Positions 33,881 to 45,783 are shown, counted from the stretch's first letter. The stretch is DNA of 64,000 nucleotides from Rostrohypoxylon terebratum (GCA_022497145.1 MU385888.1:124001-188000), one strand, 5' to 3'. Notes: generated by a model from the sequence alone, not told the origin. Translations and numbers: made by a program.

Positions 33881-35890
33881 GTTACAGGGCGGGTAAGGGA
33901 GATACGAAATTTACGAAATCCAATTCGCTCCCCGGTCCTTGCCAAAAACTTGCCCTGCCCAGACGAAAGTTGAAATGGTCCGTTCCGCAGTGATCGACCG
34001 AAAGCCACATTTCCTCTGATTACATATGCGACGCACGGGCATCCAAGGATCTACGCGGTGTCGTCTAATGTCTTAATGTAACATCGTCGAAAGGTTGATT
34101 TCCCCAGCTAATACAGACCTGGACCAAGCTTCTTCGATTCCCGCGTATCCTAAATAGAAACGAATCGGTATCAGCTGACCAACACATATTCTTAATCAGT
34201 TCGGTCAAATCAACTTGGCAAGCTTGGAACTTGGCATCAGGAACTGGGCTGTTAATGATGCGTGAACGACGTACTTGGGGAGGGAAGTCCTACACGAGCA
34301 CGCTCGTTAGGCGGATAGTCTGAGTCTGAGTCTAGGTCTTTGAGTTTGGTGAGCTCCCCTCCGCCCTATCTTGACGCCGTCCTCCTCATCTATTCCCAAC
34401 CTAGACTAGCGAAGGCCGTGCCCATTCTGCATTTCTACCAGGCCACGCTACTGCACGAGGTCCAGGGCTAGATGTTAGACAGGCAGCAGCAAACACCAAC
34501 AAAAGCCACTAAGCCCATCGATGAAGAATCATAGACATGAGGTAGAGAAACAAAAACAACCGAAGGGGCAGGTACGAAAATGCCTGGATCGCCGTAGATC
34601 ATCAGATTCGGGGACGACCTATCTCATCTGCTCATGAAACATCGATTCTTTCCATCCTGCCAAGTTCTACCCGCAGAACACCCTCAAGAAAGAAAAGAAA
34701 AACTTGAAACAGTCGTAGGTAATGTCCGTTACCAGACCCACCAGCGTAACGGGTGTTCCGGTCTACCCTCAGTCCTACCTAATGAACGGCCCCCACAATA
34801 GGAAGGTATGAAGGAATAGGAGCCTTGTCGACGGATTACGTATTGACCCATAGCTGGCCCGTACAGCTTCCACACGATAGGCAATAGACAGGACAATCCT
34901 GGGACCCTGGGGTGGAACATCCTGAGTAATCCGTACGAGAACAAGCGGGTGCGGATCGGACAGCCGAGCCGACGTTAATGGATGTGATTCGAGGACACGC
35001 CGAATCAAGTAATTACTCTTGTGAGGTCGCCCTCGTCCGCGCGCCGTCCGCAATATATCCATTACATCGAGACCGGTCAAGCAACAGCCGGACAGCCGAA
35101 TTGTAGTATGTAAGAAATTCTTTTTCGTATTCGCGTGAGCACTTTTTGTTCTCTCGCATATGTATTAATTTGCCTACCCAAAACTACGTGACGTACACAT
35201 GATGCGAAGGCCCGGTAACGAGATGAGACCGCGGGCTGCCCGACGGAGCGGTTTCGTATCACCCAACCAGGCAAGTATAGGATGTAAGCAGGCAACAGGT
35301 GCCGCCCAGGCACGCAGCAGATGGGCAATATTCATTATTATCCAAACCCCGGAGATCAAAAAAAAAAACTTCTTCCAAATATCTTAACACCTGAGTACAT
35401 AGGACCAATCTCTCTACATAATAACCAACGGTCTTCACGCCCCCTATCACAGCAGCATCGAAGGATCCCCTCCTACCGGCCCTTACGTCGTTCTTGGGTC
35501 TCGGCTGCGGTTCTACGTGATTGGACCTGTTCTAGAATAGCAACGTCCTAACGGCCGGTGTGCGCGGTTCGGTTCCTGTCTACGGGTTCCATCTATGCCG
35601 AGTGCTGGGTAACACATCTGCATGTCTACAAGGTACCTACTCACCGACCCAACTACCTAGGTACCTACATATATATCTATATATAAGTGCATTTTACAAG
35701 CTGCATACTAGTAAGTAAGGTACACACACACGTACATGATACATGACATGACATGACATGTGTAAAGGAGAATCGGTTGGATAGGCGTTCATGCAAGGGA
35801 GCCGCAATATCTGTAGGAGCTTGCGCGGGACATCTATATCTCATACATCTCGAGTTGTATATCTTACACATTCACGCTCATATACCCTCA

Positions 35891-35927
35891 CATGCACACA
35901 CACACATACACATACACATACACATAT
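35891..35927. repeat. CA/CATACA microsatellite
   Basis: A (CA)n run passes into four CATACA-type units. Just upstream (35740-35760) lies a short ATGAC tandem repeat. Confidence 0.7.
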
Positions 35928-37057
35928 GCGTAGGTAGGTAACTAGATAGGGTAAAACACGCGGGAACCCATGCACGCGAGGCTAGCACATGGCAACCCAA
36001 CACGAAAACAAGAACGCCTTGCGAGTAAAGGACATAGCATGTGATAAAAGCGAGGCGGAAAAGGTGTCTGTTAATAATATCCGGTATCCGGTATCCGGCA
36101 GTACGTAGTAAAAGCCCTCACAGGCAACAGCTTCGAACGAGGCTGTCCATCCTACGGATCGTATTTGTGTACAACTCTTCCGACCCGTATCCTCCCGCTT
36201 CTGTTGAGACCGCTCGCGCCTATGGGAGGTGGTGGAATGGGTGGGGATGAGGACAGCCTGACCTGACCAAAGCCTCGCCGCGCCCGTCATCTCCGCGTTG
36301 GGTAGTAGTGACCTTCCGTCTCAGTTTGCCTTCTTCTGCATTGAATCGATAAAAAACCCCGTAGCAAAAAGCCTGCCTGCCTTCATTGCACCCGTCGTTC
36401 CCCCCTGACCTAAAAACCTAAGTACCTAGGTAATAGCGAGCAGCGAGTTGGAAGAACAATGTTTCCTCGAGAATGGTATTTCCTCCAACCCTCTCTTTCT
36501 CTTTCCTTTCATCCTTCATTCATCTTCCATCTCCCATCTCTTCTCCCTTTCTGGCATAACTTCAACGTCATCCTCGGATGAAAAGCAAACACCTAACAAG
36601 CCTCAAAACCAACCCTCGCCACGAAAACAAATAGCAGAATAAAAAAAAGGCCATGCCCATTCCCTAGAACCGCATAATCAGCCAACTCCGGTTTGCCCAA
36701 ACTCTTAGCATGTGTGCGCGCGTATGTTTCTCACTCCCTCAACCCTCCCAGAACAAGAAGCAACGGCGGATACGAACGCGGGAAAAAAAGTGGTAATGGT
36801 AACAAGCAGTAAGTTGAAAAAAACAACAAGTGTCAAACGGTATCCATGAGTTATCGCAGTTCCAGAAATCGGCAGGAATAAGAACTCGAAAAAATAAAAC
36901 CACGCGGTCCCAAGAAATCGGTGGGGATATGGATGTGTGAAACCTGGATGAGAAAAGGCACACTGCTTAAATATGTCGCAATCTCTCTTAGTATGTGTTC
37001 CCTGTCTCTAGATGGGGATGGATTGAGACAAGTTTGGATGGGTATAGTAATTTGTAT

Positions 37058-38167
37058 CTAGCGTGAAGGGCCCTCGATAGGGCTGACGGGGAGACTACGG
37101 TGAATGCTGAGGTCGGTGCTAGCTGTACGTCTCAGCGCTTGCGACATGGTCTCTATGTTGAGGTCTCCGTTGACGGAGAGGCTGTGTTCGGCAGAGGTAG
37201 GGCTTCCCAGAGGTTTCCTCACAGGGGACATGCTAAGCCCCTTGATAGACCCGGAAATGCTGTTCGGCGGCGAGGTTTCCGGTCCTTGCGAGGATACCGG
37301 AGATCGTATCGGGGACGGCGATCGGTTGACTCCTCTCGATCCGATGGAGGTGAGTCCCGCCAGGTGCATCGAGTCCCGACTGCTGTTCGGAGGCACTTGT
37401 TCGGCCTGGACGACATCGGCAAATGATATAAAGCTTAGACGTCGGACGTCGGAGGAGTCGAGAGAGCCATAGTTGGATGCAGATTCTTCCTTTTCGGAGA
37501 AGGCGGCAAGGTCCTCTGCCCATGAATTAGACGAGGTCTCGAATGCGGATGCACCGGTCACTGTCACGCTTGCAGGTTGATGCGCATTGTGTGTGACGAT
37601 TTCGACGGAGTCAGGGTTTAGATGGTTATCTGTAATGGCTTCGGAGGATGCGTCGAGGACGGGAGGGATGTAGTTTTCGGTTTGTATATGGGATGGGATC
37701 GCGGGTGAGTTAGGTATGATGACGGCGCTCTCTTGCACGTCTCGCTCGAATATTTGAGACCCGGCGGGAGAGCTCAGTCGTGGTGATGATGAGTAGAGAC
37801 CTCGGCTAGGTGAAGACGGTGTCATACTGGGGCTACCGGCTTGAATTGGTGAGCCGGTTGTCGACCGTTTCGATGACGTCTGTGGGACATCTCTTGTTAT
37901 GGACGGAGGGTTCGATACGCCCGAAACGGATCTGGAGGGAGATTTGTTGATAGATTTAGGGTCGGCCTTCTTCTTCCCAAAACCAAACAGACTGCGCTTC
38001 TTGGACTTCGCATCGACCTTAGTTGGGTCAGTTTCCATCTCCTTCTCGTTAGGTTCTGTGATTGTTGATGTGGAGCTATCCGTCGTGATATGACTCTTCT
38101 CAGCCGTTTGGGGAGATGAATCCTTCTCCCTACTAGCTTTTATAGAAGCTGCTGGTTGAAGAGTCAT
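37058..38167 (-). CDS. Serine-rich, largely disordered fungal protein
   Basis: A single exon of 369 residues with no catalytic domain that I recognise. It is rich in Ser, Pro and Thr throughout, with many SP and TP sites (RSPSPIRSP, SMSPVRKPLGSP), as in cyclin-dependent or MAP kinase substrates. Near residues 56-71 a basic patch (KSKKRSLFGFGKKKAD) could be a nuclear-localisation or membrane-contact element. The most structured-looking segment is residues ~215-262 (SWAEDLAAF ... DVRRLSFISFADVVQAEQ), followed by a C-terminal helix with an RRTAS phospho-site. These two blocks look like the conserved core. The start at 38167 is the first Met, and the stop is at 37058. I do not assign a function. 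Confidence 0.78.
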   Translation of the reverse strand: MTLQPAASIKASREKDSSPQTAEKSHITTDSSTSTITEPNEKEMETDPTKVDAKSKKRSLFGFGKKKADPKSINKSPSRSVSGVSNPPSITRDVPQTSSKRSTTGSPIQAGSPSMTPSSPSRGLYSSSPRLSSPAGSQIFERDVQESAVIIPNSPAIPSHIQTENYIPPVLDASSEAITDNHLNPDSVEIVTHNAHQPASVTVTGASAFETSSNSWAEDLAAFSEKEESASNYGSLDSSDVRRLSFISFADVVQAEQVPPNSSRDSMHLAGLTSIGSRGVNRSPSPIRSPVSSQGPETSPPNSISGSIKGLSMSPVRKPLGSPTSAEHSLSVNGDLNIETMSQALRRTASTDLSIHRSLPVSPIEGPSR

Positions 38168-40250
38168 AATGTTGCTCAGGTGGACTAGAAGTCGAATCTT
38201 TAATGAATGGGGTGATTAACGGGCAACGGTTAATGAGTGATATTTATCTTCTGGTAAATGCCAGGGATTATTAGCACGGGACCAAAAATGACGAAACAGA
38301 CACCAACGGGATGGTAAAAAAAGACCAGGCGGACAGGCGGACTAGTTAAACTAGTTCTAAAAAAGGGTCAACAGTGTCGTTGTCGTTGTTAGTAGCCAGG
38401 ATCGAAAACCAACATCAACATCGTACACTTTTCTCCTGGCCTCAAAAAAAAAAGAGAGACTGTGTTATGTTACATAGAAGAATATGGAGGCCTGGGCCTT
38501 GGTGATTTTAACAAGCCAATACCAATATAATTAACCATATACTCTCCGGTCTCTCATTCCTCACAAATAATAAATTATCGGGGTATTTTCAATATGGATA
38601 GGTGGTATGAATAGTATGGATAGTACGGGTGTGGATATAAATAGAGTGGCACTTACTCCGTAGGCCCACGTTCGCGATCGAAGCGAGAAGTAGCGCTGTC
38701 GGATTGGTCAAGTAGTCAAGACCGTCAAGTTCGACTAGACGACGAAGTCAAATATGCCCTGTCTCACTAGGTACTGTTGGAGGAGTCGAAGTAATAGTAG
38801 TAGTAAAAGTAGTAGCTGCAGCTGCAGCAGGAGAATAGGCAATAGGTAATGGGTAATGGGTAACGATGATAGGAGAATATCGTGCGTCTGCCTGTTGCCT
38901 TACTGCCCTATCGCCTCAACCGCAGTTCCTGCTGATGCTCGCTGCTCTGCTACCGTTACTGCTACTGCGCTGCGGCTGCGGCTGCGACTACGGCTGCGAC
39001 TGCGGATGAACGTTGATTGCAGATGTGTAGATGCAAAGTGGATTTAGAAAGTGGAAGTAGATGGAGGGGGACAGGCAAATGCGAGTGCAGCACGATGCAA
39101 GAGAATGCAAGTGTGCAATTCGGGGTAGGAGACCGTGGAGATCCTGTTGGCGATCTTCTCATTCCAAGTATATTCGTAACAAGACCAGACCCAAAGGAGG
39201 AGGAACCAGATGATAGGTCCTAGGTAGTGTCGATCAGCAGTCCTGCGGTACTAGATACTGCCTACTACTAGGTAGTATGTAGGGGTTGGATGATGCCGGG
39301 ATGGATTGTGGATAATGGATCGTGGTTAACAATTGAGTAGTCCTGTGTCCCGCCTATGTAATACAGCAATAGTCCTCGAGACTAAAAGAAGTAAAGAGAA
39401 GTCTGTGCTCTTCTGGAAAGTTGATACCTAGTAATAATAATGACGACGATAACCGGGAAAGATGTAAGGACCCCCTCGAAGGACCAGTTCGTATAGGTAA
39501 AGTGGCCTGGCCTGCCTGGGTTAGGGACGCAGCTGGACTAGGATCGGACGGAGTAACCGGCCAATAATTGAGGCCGAAAATAACAAGCCAGCAAGCTTAG
39601 CAACCTTAATAAGACGAAATAAAAAGGAATGTTTCGAAGGACTTGGTAATAGGATTTGGTGGGAAGGAGAGGGAAAGATCAAATAATGTAGGAAATGACG
39701 GGATGAGTAGAAGTAGAGATCAGATATGTCTCAATTAATATCTGCGAATCTTTACTTGTCACAGATTTTCAACCAGTTCAAGGCGTTCAAGGTTGGGATA
39801 GGGTTGGGATAGGGTCGGATAGCAACGATCAAATTCCAAATGTAGGAACGGTGCGGGTGATGCTAAATGATTGCTTGCTTCCAGAATCCAAGGTTGATTT
39901 GAGCTTGAGCTTGCTTTTTCGGCTCTTTTTGATCCTTTTTGGGGATACCAAACAAGCTTGCAAGCTTTCTGCTAGGCTGTTGGGTTACTTGGCACTTTTT
40001 GGTCTCCTCCAAGAGTTTCTTGGCTTGTGCTGTCTGTCAAGGTCTGTGTGTATTGTCTGTGTTTGTATTGCGTATAGTTAGTCAATGATGTGTGTACGAG
40101 ATAATGGTTACGACGTAGGATGTACGCAGTCAGGTACCGTCAACTGTGAGACAGAACCCAGGGGATGAAGGTCTGAGAAGGGAATGAGAGGGACAGATTT
40201 TCTGACTCTGCTCTGATATTGAAAAGTTGGGGACGATGTAATGATAATAG

Positions 40251-40288
40251 ATGGGGATGGGGATGGGGATGGGGATGGAGATGGGGAG
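40251..40288. repeat. GGGGAT minisatellite
   Basis: About five units of GGGGAT in tandem, with one GGAGAT variant. It is G-rich on the plus strand. Confidence 0.75.
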
Positions 40289-40772
40289 GTGGATATTTGA
40301 TGATACTAATAATAATAATGATATTAGTGTAGTGTTACGCTGTCACGTAAACACGAGCAGCACAAGACTCAAGTTAGCTAGAGGCGAGGCACAATAGTAG
40401 AATAAGAAAAAATAAGAGCAGCATAAACGTGAAAAAGATGATAGTATTATTGATATTGATATTGATATTGGGGAATGTTGGGGGATTAATGACCATTACA
40501 AGGCTTGCATATCTCTCTCATAAATTTGTTCTACTATAAAAAAGGGGGGCAACGACCTTTGCGACGTCACTTTTGGTGACAGATCCCCAATGATCGTCGA
40601 GGAACGCGAATAAGAAAATGGGGCAAGAATCGCAAGATGATGCAAATGCAGCAGTATGTACTACTACAACAATTTCTTTTCTTTTCTTCTTCAATATTCT
40701 TCTTGCTTTTTGATTATTATTATTTTTTACGCTCTTTTCAAGCCAAGCCCGCCATTTTGATCATGCCCATAC

Positions 40773-41030
40773 TTACCCAATAAGGCGATTGTTAAGGTTC
40801 TTATTCCTCAAATAAAGAGCAATAAGAGCAATAATACAAATACAAATAGTAATAATAATGCCAAATATCAGCTGTTGGTCATGTCGGTCATGGTGAAGGG
40901 AATAGTGTAATACTATGTAGCTGGAATCGCCGTCATCCCACTTGCGACGACGAAACTGATAATGAGCCAGGAAATGCGCCAGGACGAGTGTCAAAGGGAC
41001 GATGACGACCATTGATTGGACCTGCATCAT
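40773..41030 (-). CDS. Candidate small membrane protein (85 residues) ending at a splice donor
   Basis: An ATG frame of 85 codons with two hydrophobic segments: residues ~5-24 (VVIVPLTLVLAHFLAHY) and residues ~55-75 (FGIIITICICIIALIALYL). They flank a polar loop rich in His, Asp and Arg. The last coding bases overlap a consensus donor (GG|GTAAGTATG), so the frame could be an exon of a longer gene. I could not find the partner exon with confidence. It may be a real small membrane protein or an exon of one. No family is recognised, and the surrounding DNA is noncoding in character. Confidence 0.3.
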   Translation of the reverse strand: MMQVQSMVVIVPLTLVLAHFLAHYQFRRRKWDDGDSSYIVLHYSLHHDRHDQQLIFGIIITICICIIALIALYLRNKNLNNRLIG

Positions 41031-41277
41031 CCGGTAGCGATCCCGTACCAGCGTTGCATAAATTCAATGCAATCCCACGGGCTGAAAATAGGTAAGACGA
41101 TGGTAGGATGAAAAAAAAAATTGAGACGACTTTGGCCCGAAAACGAGAGCCCTGAAAGTAATAACGAATACCTAATAGGTAAAAGTTTCTGCTGACACAG
41201 CCCTGATCGCATTGAAGGGAAAACTAGTAGCCAAGGGTACGAGCAACTGAGCGACACCAGATATCATCGATCATCAA

Positions 41278-41307
41278 AGCCACTAAGCCACTAAGCCACT
41301 AAGCCAC
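41278..41307. repeat. GCCACTAA short tandem repeat
   Basis: Four units of GCCACTAA(A), the last incomplete. Confidence 0.7.
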
Positions 41308-42335
41308 CGAATAACTATTTTCTTCACTAGGATGAATCTGATGAATCCGATATCTCATATGTCGCATGGCGCATCCACGTCCACATCCACGTCCAGCTCA
41401 TCCGGATTGGGAAATATGAGATAGAATCGCATCAACCTCGTGATGGCGGACAAGGGGGGCAGAAGGGGGCAGAAGAGGGCAGAAGAAAAGGACTTCACCC
41501 CATCCCCCATCCCCCATCCCCCACGTTTGCCTGTCTCTGCGTATCTGTGCGATCTGTGCGTCTGCGCAACCCGTCTTACACCAAAGCAAGACTTGGCTGG
41601 GATACTTAGGCTGTGATGTAAAGAAAATCAAAAGAAACTCGAAAGAAAAAAAAATGCTCCGGCACCTGAAACCTCGAAATTCGATAGAATTCGTTAGATT
41701 CGAGCCTAAGGTACGTCACATCTATGAGGGGTCGACTTGTCTCTCCCTCTCCATTGGACGAAAAAGGTTTGGTTAAATTGAATTGGAGGAGTTGAGGAGT
41801 TGGTCCGAGTTGCAAGGCTTCCACTTGAGAAACAGGGGTAGGGTTGGTACTAGTAGGTACTTTAGTGCTTTGGCGCAGCACGGGACCACCTTTTGACTTT
41901 TATGCGTTGAACACTGACACGGTGAGCGGAGCTTACGTTATGTAAGCCCACAATTTCAGCATTCAAGGTTTGAGCTGTTGAGGCCTGGACCCTGACATTG
42001 GATCCCACTCCGGCGAATGGATGTTATGTAATCAGTACGTACTATGTACAGAACTTGAACCAGATTGATCCCACGTGACTGCGTGCCCACTACGGTCCGT
42101 GAATGGTTCCGACAAAAATCATAGCACGGCATCACCTAATCCGAATTCGAGCCGAGAAAATAATTTGACGGCACTTCGAGCTCCCAAGTCGCAATCGGAG
42201 GCAGAGGAAGATAGCCGCTCAACCTCAATGCGACTCGATTAGGTCAGCTTCGATCCAATCCAAACCAACATTGGCCTTCTTCTATCCCTCGATAAGTCAA
42301 ACCTTCGTAACCGCCACCTCTCAGTCAAAAGCCAG

Positions 42336-42360
42336 AAAAAAAAAAAAAAAAAAAAAAAAA
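42336..42360. repeat. 25-base poly(A) tract in the mL58 5' leader
   Basis: An uninterrupted A25 run on the coding strand, 19 bases before the mL58 start codon. If transcribed, it gives an A-rich leader. If not, it is a nucleosome-depleting tract. Confidence 0.85.
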
Positions 42361-42379
42361 GAAAGAGCCAAGAGCCAAG

Positions 42380-43057
42380 ATGGAAACGCGATCCCTCACA
42401 TACCTGCAACCGCTCCTCCGCAGCGTCGCCAGAACCCCCTCTCCGCTGACCCTGAGCACACGGACGACGGCGGCGGCGGCAGCGCCAGCGATCCGACCAA
42501 CCCCGCTCCCTACAACGCAAAAGCGGCACCAAGCAACGACATCCCGAACAAAGCGCGCGCTGAAGATAGCCCCCCACCCCTCCTTCCTCAGCTCAACACA
42601 ACCCGGCACGCACGTAATCTTCAACCCGCCCTCCTCGAAGCCGTCGGTATACCACACGCCCTTCAAGTTCCTGCCACGCTCTGACCCGCGGCGGCGCGCG
42701 GGGCTAACGCAGCAGCTTTTACGTTCCTCCCCCGCTGCCTCGGCGGCGGCGGACACGTCCGACCTGCCGCCGCCGCTGCCGGAGCCGGAGAAGAAGTACA
42801 ACGTGACGAAGGAGCAGGTGGCCGAGATGCGCGCGCTGCGCGCCCAGGACCCCGAGCGCTGGAGCGTGCTGAAGCTCGCCGAGCGCTACGACTGCCAGCC
42901 CCTCTTCGTCATGATGTGCTGCCGCGCCAGCGCCGAGCACAAGGACCGCGAGCGCGCTAGGTTGGAGGCTGTCAAGGCCCGGTGGGGTCCCATCAGGACG
43001 GCGGCGAGGGAGGAGAGGAAGAAGAGGAAGGTTTTATTGCACAAGGATGCTTTATGA
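42380..43057 (+). CDS. mrpl20: Mitochondrial large-subunit ribosomal protein mL58 (MRPL20)
   Basis: A single exon of 225 residues. Residues 1-50 form a mitochondrial targeting sequence (Arg, Ser, Thr and Ala, no acidic residues, amphipathic). The fungal mL58 signature follows: HVIFNPPSS, then a VYHTPFKFLPRSDPRRR segment at about 90-108. After a Pro/Ala-rich variable part come YNVTKEQVAEMRALRAQDPERWS and LAERYDCQPLFVMMC, and a basic end with the block EAVKARWGPIR. mL58 is a fungal-lineage protein of the 54S mitochondrial subunit (Mrpl20 in yeast). It is the only plus-strand gene between the minus-strand blocks. The start ATG at 42380 follows a 25-base poly(A) tract, and its context is AAGATGG. 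It is high in GC at third positions. Confidence 0.9.
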   Translation: METRSLTYLQPLLRSVARTPSPLTLSTRTTAAAAAPAIRPTPLPTTQKRHQATTSRTKRALKIAPHPSFLSSTQPGTHVIFNPPSSKPSVYHTPFKFLPRSDPRRRAGLTQQLLRSSPAASAAADTSDLPPPLPEPEKKYNVTKEQVAEMRALRAQDPERWSVLKLAERYDCQPLFVMMCCRASAEHKDRERARLEAVKARWGPIRTAAREERKKRKVLLHKDAL

Positions 43058-44037
43058 TCGGGTTAAAGGTTGGGGATCCAGGGATTGTGGCTTTTTTGCT
43101 TGGATCTAAGTCTGCGTTCGTGGGTGGTGGTGGTGGTTCCATGTCGGTTAGGGGTACGATCGGGCCAGGTTTAGACGTTTCCATTGTCTTGCGTCTGTTC
43201 GTCTACTCACCTAACGTGCGGTATTTGGTATCCGACCGGTCAAGTCCAATAGGGAGGAACAGCGGATGGGGTACTTGGACGGAACCAAAGCTAAACGACT
43301 CAAGAAATCTCCTCTACATCGCCAAGGGGAACAAGTTCGCATAGCACAGGAAGCACTCGTTCCTAGAAGCTAAGAGGGCCACACGGGCTAACAGGCAAAG
43401 AACACAAATGTAACGGTCATTACTAATGCCGCAACAAGAACGCAGATATATATGATAGTGTACACAAGACTCAATAAACATAAACTCCTGAAGTGTACAT
43501 TACCGCTAGGTACCAATGAAATATGGCACCGAGTTAGAACCAACGCATCTCACATTGCTTAGTAAAGGGCGCCTCAGAAGTGATGAGCACGTTTACTCCG
43601 GGACTCTCGGAGTTACGATTCTATTCCTCTTCTTCACACACCGTGTATTATACTATCCTAGCATAAATCAATTCATACGTGCTATATCGAAACATAAATA
43701 CTGAGAAGGATTATAAGTACCGTTTGTTATATTCCGGTCATATATCATTTCTATTAGTTACCCATGTTTTCCCTTTAAGTGACTTATATATCAATATATA
43801 AGCACTAAGGTGAAGGTGAGGCTTCAGCTTAAGCCATCATCCTATCCTGAACCATCCCTAGTATCCAATATCTCATGCCTCCGCACCCAGTTTTCCGGGA
43901 TGCGGTTATTTAGTTGGCTCAGTTCAGTATACTCTATATGCGTCATGCAAGTCATAATCCACCGCCTTTTCCTCTTCCCCTACTATTATTTCCAAATGAT
44001 AGTAGGAGCACCCATAATTTTCGTAGCCTCTCGTAGC
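43058..44037. other. Intergenic spacer between convergent genes
   Basis: The mL58 and F-box genes converge here. It is AT-rich with no supported gene. The plus-strand frame at 43810-44631 is mostly the shadow of the minus-strand gene. Confidence 0.5.
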
Positions 44038-45738
44038 TTATTCGTTATCCTCAACCGCCCTCTCCTTCTCCTTCTCCTTCCCCTTCCCCTTCCCCTTTTC
44101 CCTCTCTGCAGCCTTCATCTTGGCTATCTCCCAGTCCTTCTTGCCAGGAATAACCCGATAGCACCAGCCGCACCAACTCCTACTACGTCCACTAACCTCC
44201 CGTCCCAATATCTCCCCCGTATTCTTCTCATCCTCCCACTCCGGCACGCAAGCGCCAACACGCACCATCCGCATAAGCTTCGTCTTAACGACTCCCCCAA
44301 TCCCCTCGATCTCATGACGCGCGTACCCAGGTCTGAGCTGAGGACTGGGCGTCCTGCGTTCGCCGGGCGGGGATCCGGAGACGGAGGACGCAGGGGAGGA
44401 GTAGTTCCACGGGGACAGGCTACCGCCGCCTCCGCCGTTACTATTAATCTCGTCCTGCTCGCGCGCGTCCGCGGCGTCGCAGTCGGTCTCCTGTTCCCGT
44501 TCCTTAGACCCGCAGCACGCGGCCTCGCGCCCGCATATCACGCCCCGGTCGCCCTCCCCGATGCCGGTGCCGAGCCCGCCGAGCACCTCGCCGTATTGGT
44601 TGCGCCACTTCCAGATGCTGTCTTCGGTTAGCTCCGTTTCCGCCTGCCGAAACGGGTGATGATCACATGATACACGTGGTATGGTAGTAGGGGAGGGAAG
44701 GGGCAAAAAAAAAAAAAAAAAGACGGGAGGTGGGAAGTTAACGTACGACTTGTAGTCGTGATCGGCGCCGCGGATACTCCTTCCACAGGGTTGGCAAAGC
44801 CAGACTCCTTCCGAAGCGCACGTGCAGATCGCTAATCGCATTTCGTCCGCGTCCGCGGTGGTGTCGGCCCGTAGCGGCGGCTTCACGAGGCTACCGAGCG
44901 GCGCTTTGCTGCACGGGAGACAGAGTCGGCGATGCCTGTCTTTGAGCACGGCAGGGGCCGGTGGTTTGATCGCGCAGTTCTGCCAAGCGTGTTATCAGTG
45001 ATGTGTGTCAATGGTACCAGGTATTTTAAGCATTGACCATGTAACCAGACTGCTTACCCGACAGACGACCGTCCCGCACCTCCTACATTCAGCTACCATA
45101 TCCCTTGCACAGCTCCCGCTCTTGCCATTGAAGTCCCCGGTTCGCCCGTCGTCTACCATATAATACCAGTTTCCAGCTCGGGCACGGTATCGGAAGGTAT
45201 CTTCGGGATCGATGGGTACGTCTTCGTTGACGCAATGGAGGGTGTGGGCAATAACTACGCTGCGGTACTGCAGGAGGGCCTGACGGACCTGGCGACAGGT
45301 GCGGGATAGGTTATCGAGAGTGTTTAGATCGATGGACGACGCGATCGCCATGACGATACTGGTGGATGTCGAGTCAGCCTTAACTCCCCTCCAGCCTCAG
45401 ACCCGAAGGTGCCGATAGCAAAGAGGGGATGATCTGCAAGTAGAAAATGCCATAAGTGAGGTTGCGTCTGCCTACGGATAACATCCGAGAGCCTCCGCCA
45501 TCCCATTATGCTCGTTGAGGTTCTCGGGTTCGCGGTCTATTGTGTTTGGCTGGCTCTGTCCTCCGCCATTCCTAGCTAGAGCTGTCCCTTCAGCTCCTGA
45601 TGGTAGCTGCTGCTGTGCTGCTTCACCGTTCCACCGAGGTTTCGTGCCGTAATGATGGGTCTGGGGTGGTTCAGCCTCTTCGTCGAGGTCTACGAACACA
45701 GCCATGTTTGATAAGGGTGAAGGGGGATCCGACGTCAC
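44038..45738 (-). CDS. F-box-like, cysteine-rich (zinc-binding) fungal protein
   Basis: My four-exon model is 45738-45476, 45358-45058, 44979-44743 and 44643-44038, 468 residues (457 if translation begins at the Met at 45705). The introns are 117, 78 and 99 nt. Introns 1 and 2 are clear. For intron 3, the phase-0 donor GTTAAC was chosen over a stronger GTACGT (44746), which breaks the frame. Exon 1 to exon 2 gives a short F-box-like helix set (YPIVMAIASSIDLNTLDNLSRTCRQ). Cys pairs follow: CRRCGTVVCRNC, LCLPCS, CTCASEGVWLCQPC and CGREAACC, then GGLGTGIGEG. A Trp/Cys patch (CGWCYRVIPGKKDW) and a Lys/Glu tail end the protein. Such proteins may be substrate adaptors for SCF ubiquitin ligases, which is inference. 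Upstream lies a four-copy CCAAT array. Confidence 0.75.
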
Positions 45739-45754
45739 GGATTTGGTGAGAGTG

Positions 45755-45783
45755 AGATAGGGAGATAGGGAGATAGGGAGATA
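45755..45783. repeat. GAGATAGG tandem repeat
   Basis: Three and a half units of an 8-base repeat, just upstream of the F-box gene start and therefore CT-rich on the coding strand. Confidence 0.7.

Larger units (their letters stand above)
30283..37057. other. Gene-poor region, 6.8 kb
   Basis: I support no full gene here. It contains AT-rich DNA, TACAACCTGACC repeats (32140-32180), ACTCGGTC and ATACAACT short tandem repeats (32405-32430, 32628-32650), CA/CATACA microsatellite (35891-35927), CCTAGG palindromes (33843-33880, 35655, 36424) and CT-rich stretches upstream of neighbouring genes. A coding-like frame at 33222-33494 is listed separately. Frames at 34729-35359 on the minus strand are open but unassigned. 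Confidence 0.4.
38168..42379. other. Intergenic region, 4.2 kb, rich in simple repeats
   Basis: It holds a GCTGCG/GCTGCGACT trinucleotide-like run (38961-39006), a GGGGAT minisatellite (40251-40288), a GCCACTAA tandem repeat (41278-41307), a GGGGCAGAA repeat (41446-41486), a CATCCCC repeat (41501-41524) and a 25-base A tract before mL58. A possible small membrane ORF at 40773-41030 is listed separately. No other gene is supported. Confidence 0.45.

Noticed and set aside
34729..35359. Overlapping minus-strand frames of 60-101 codons
   Set aside because: There are several frames open together, no consistent splice sites and no domain. This is more typical of stop-poor noncoding DNA.
35891..35927. 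CA-rich repeats considered as a CRISPR-like or telomeric array
   Set aside because: Simple microsatellite units with no spacers and no TTAGGG-type repeat. A CRISPR array is not expected in a fungal nuclear genome.
43810..44631. 273-codon plus-strand frame opposite the F-box gene
   Set aside because: It is the antisense shadow of a minus-strand gene with intron-consistent structure and Cys motifs. Its own translation is low-complexity Leu/Pro.
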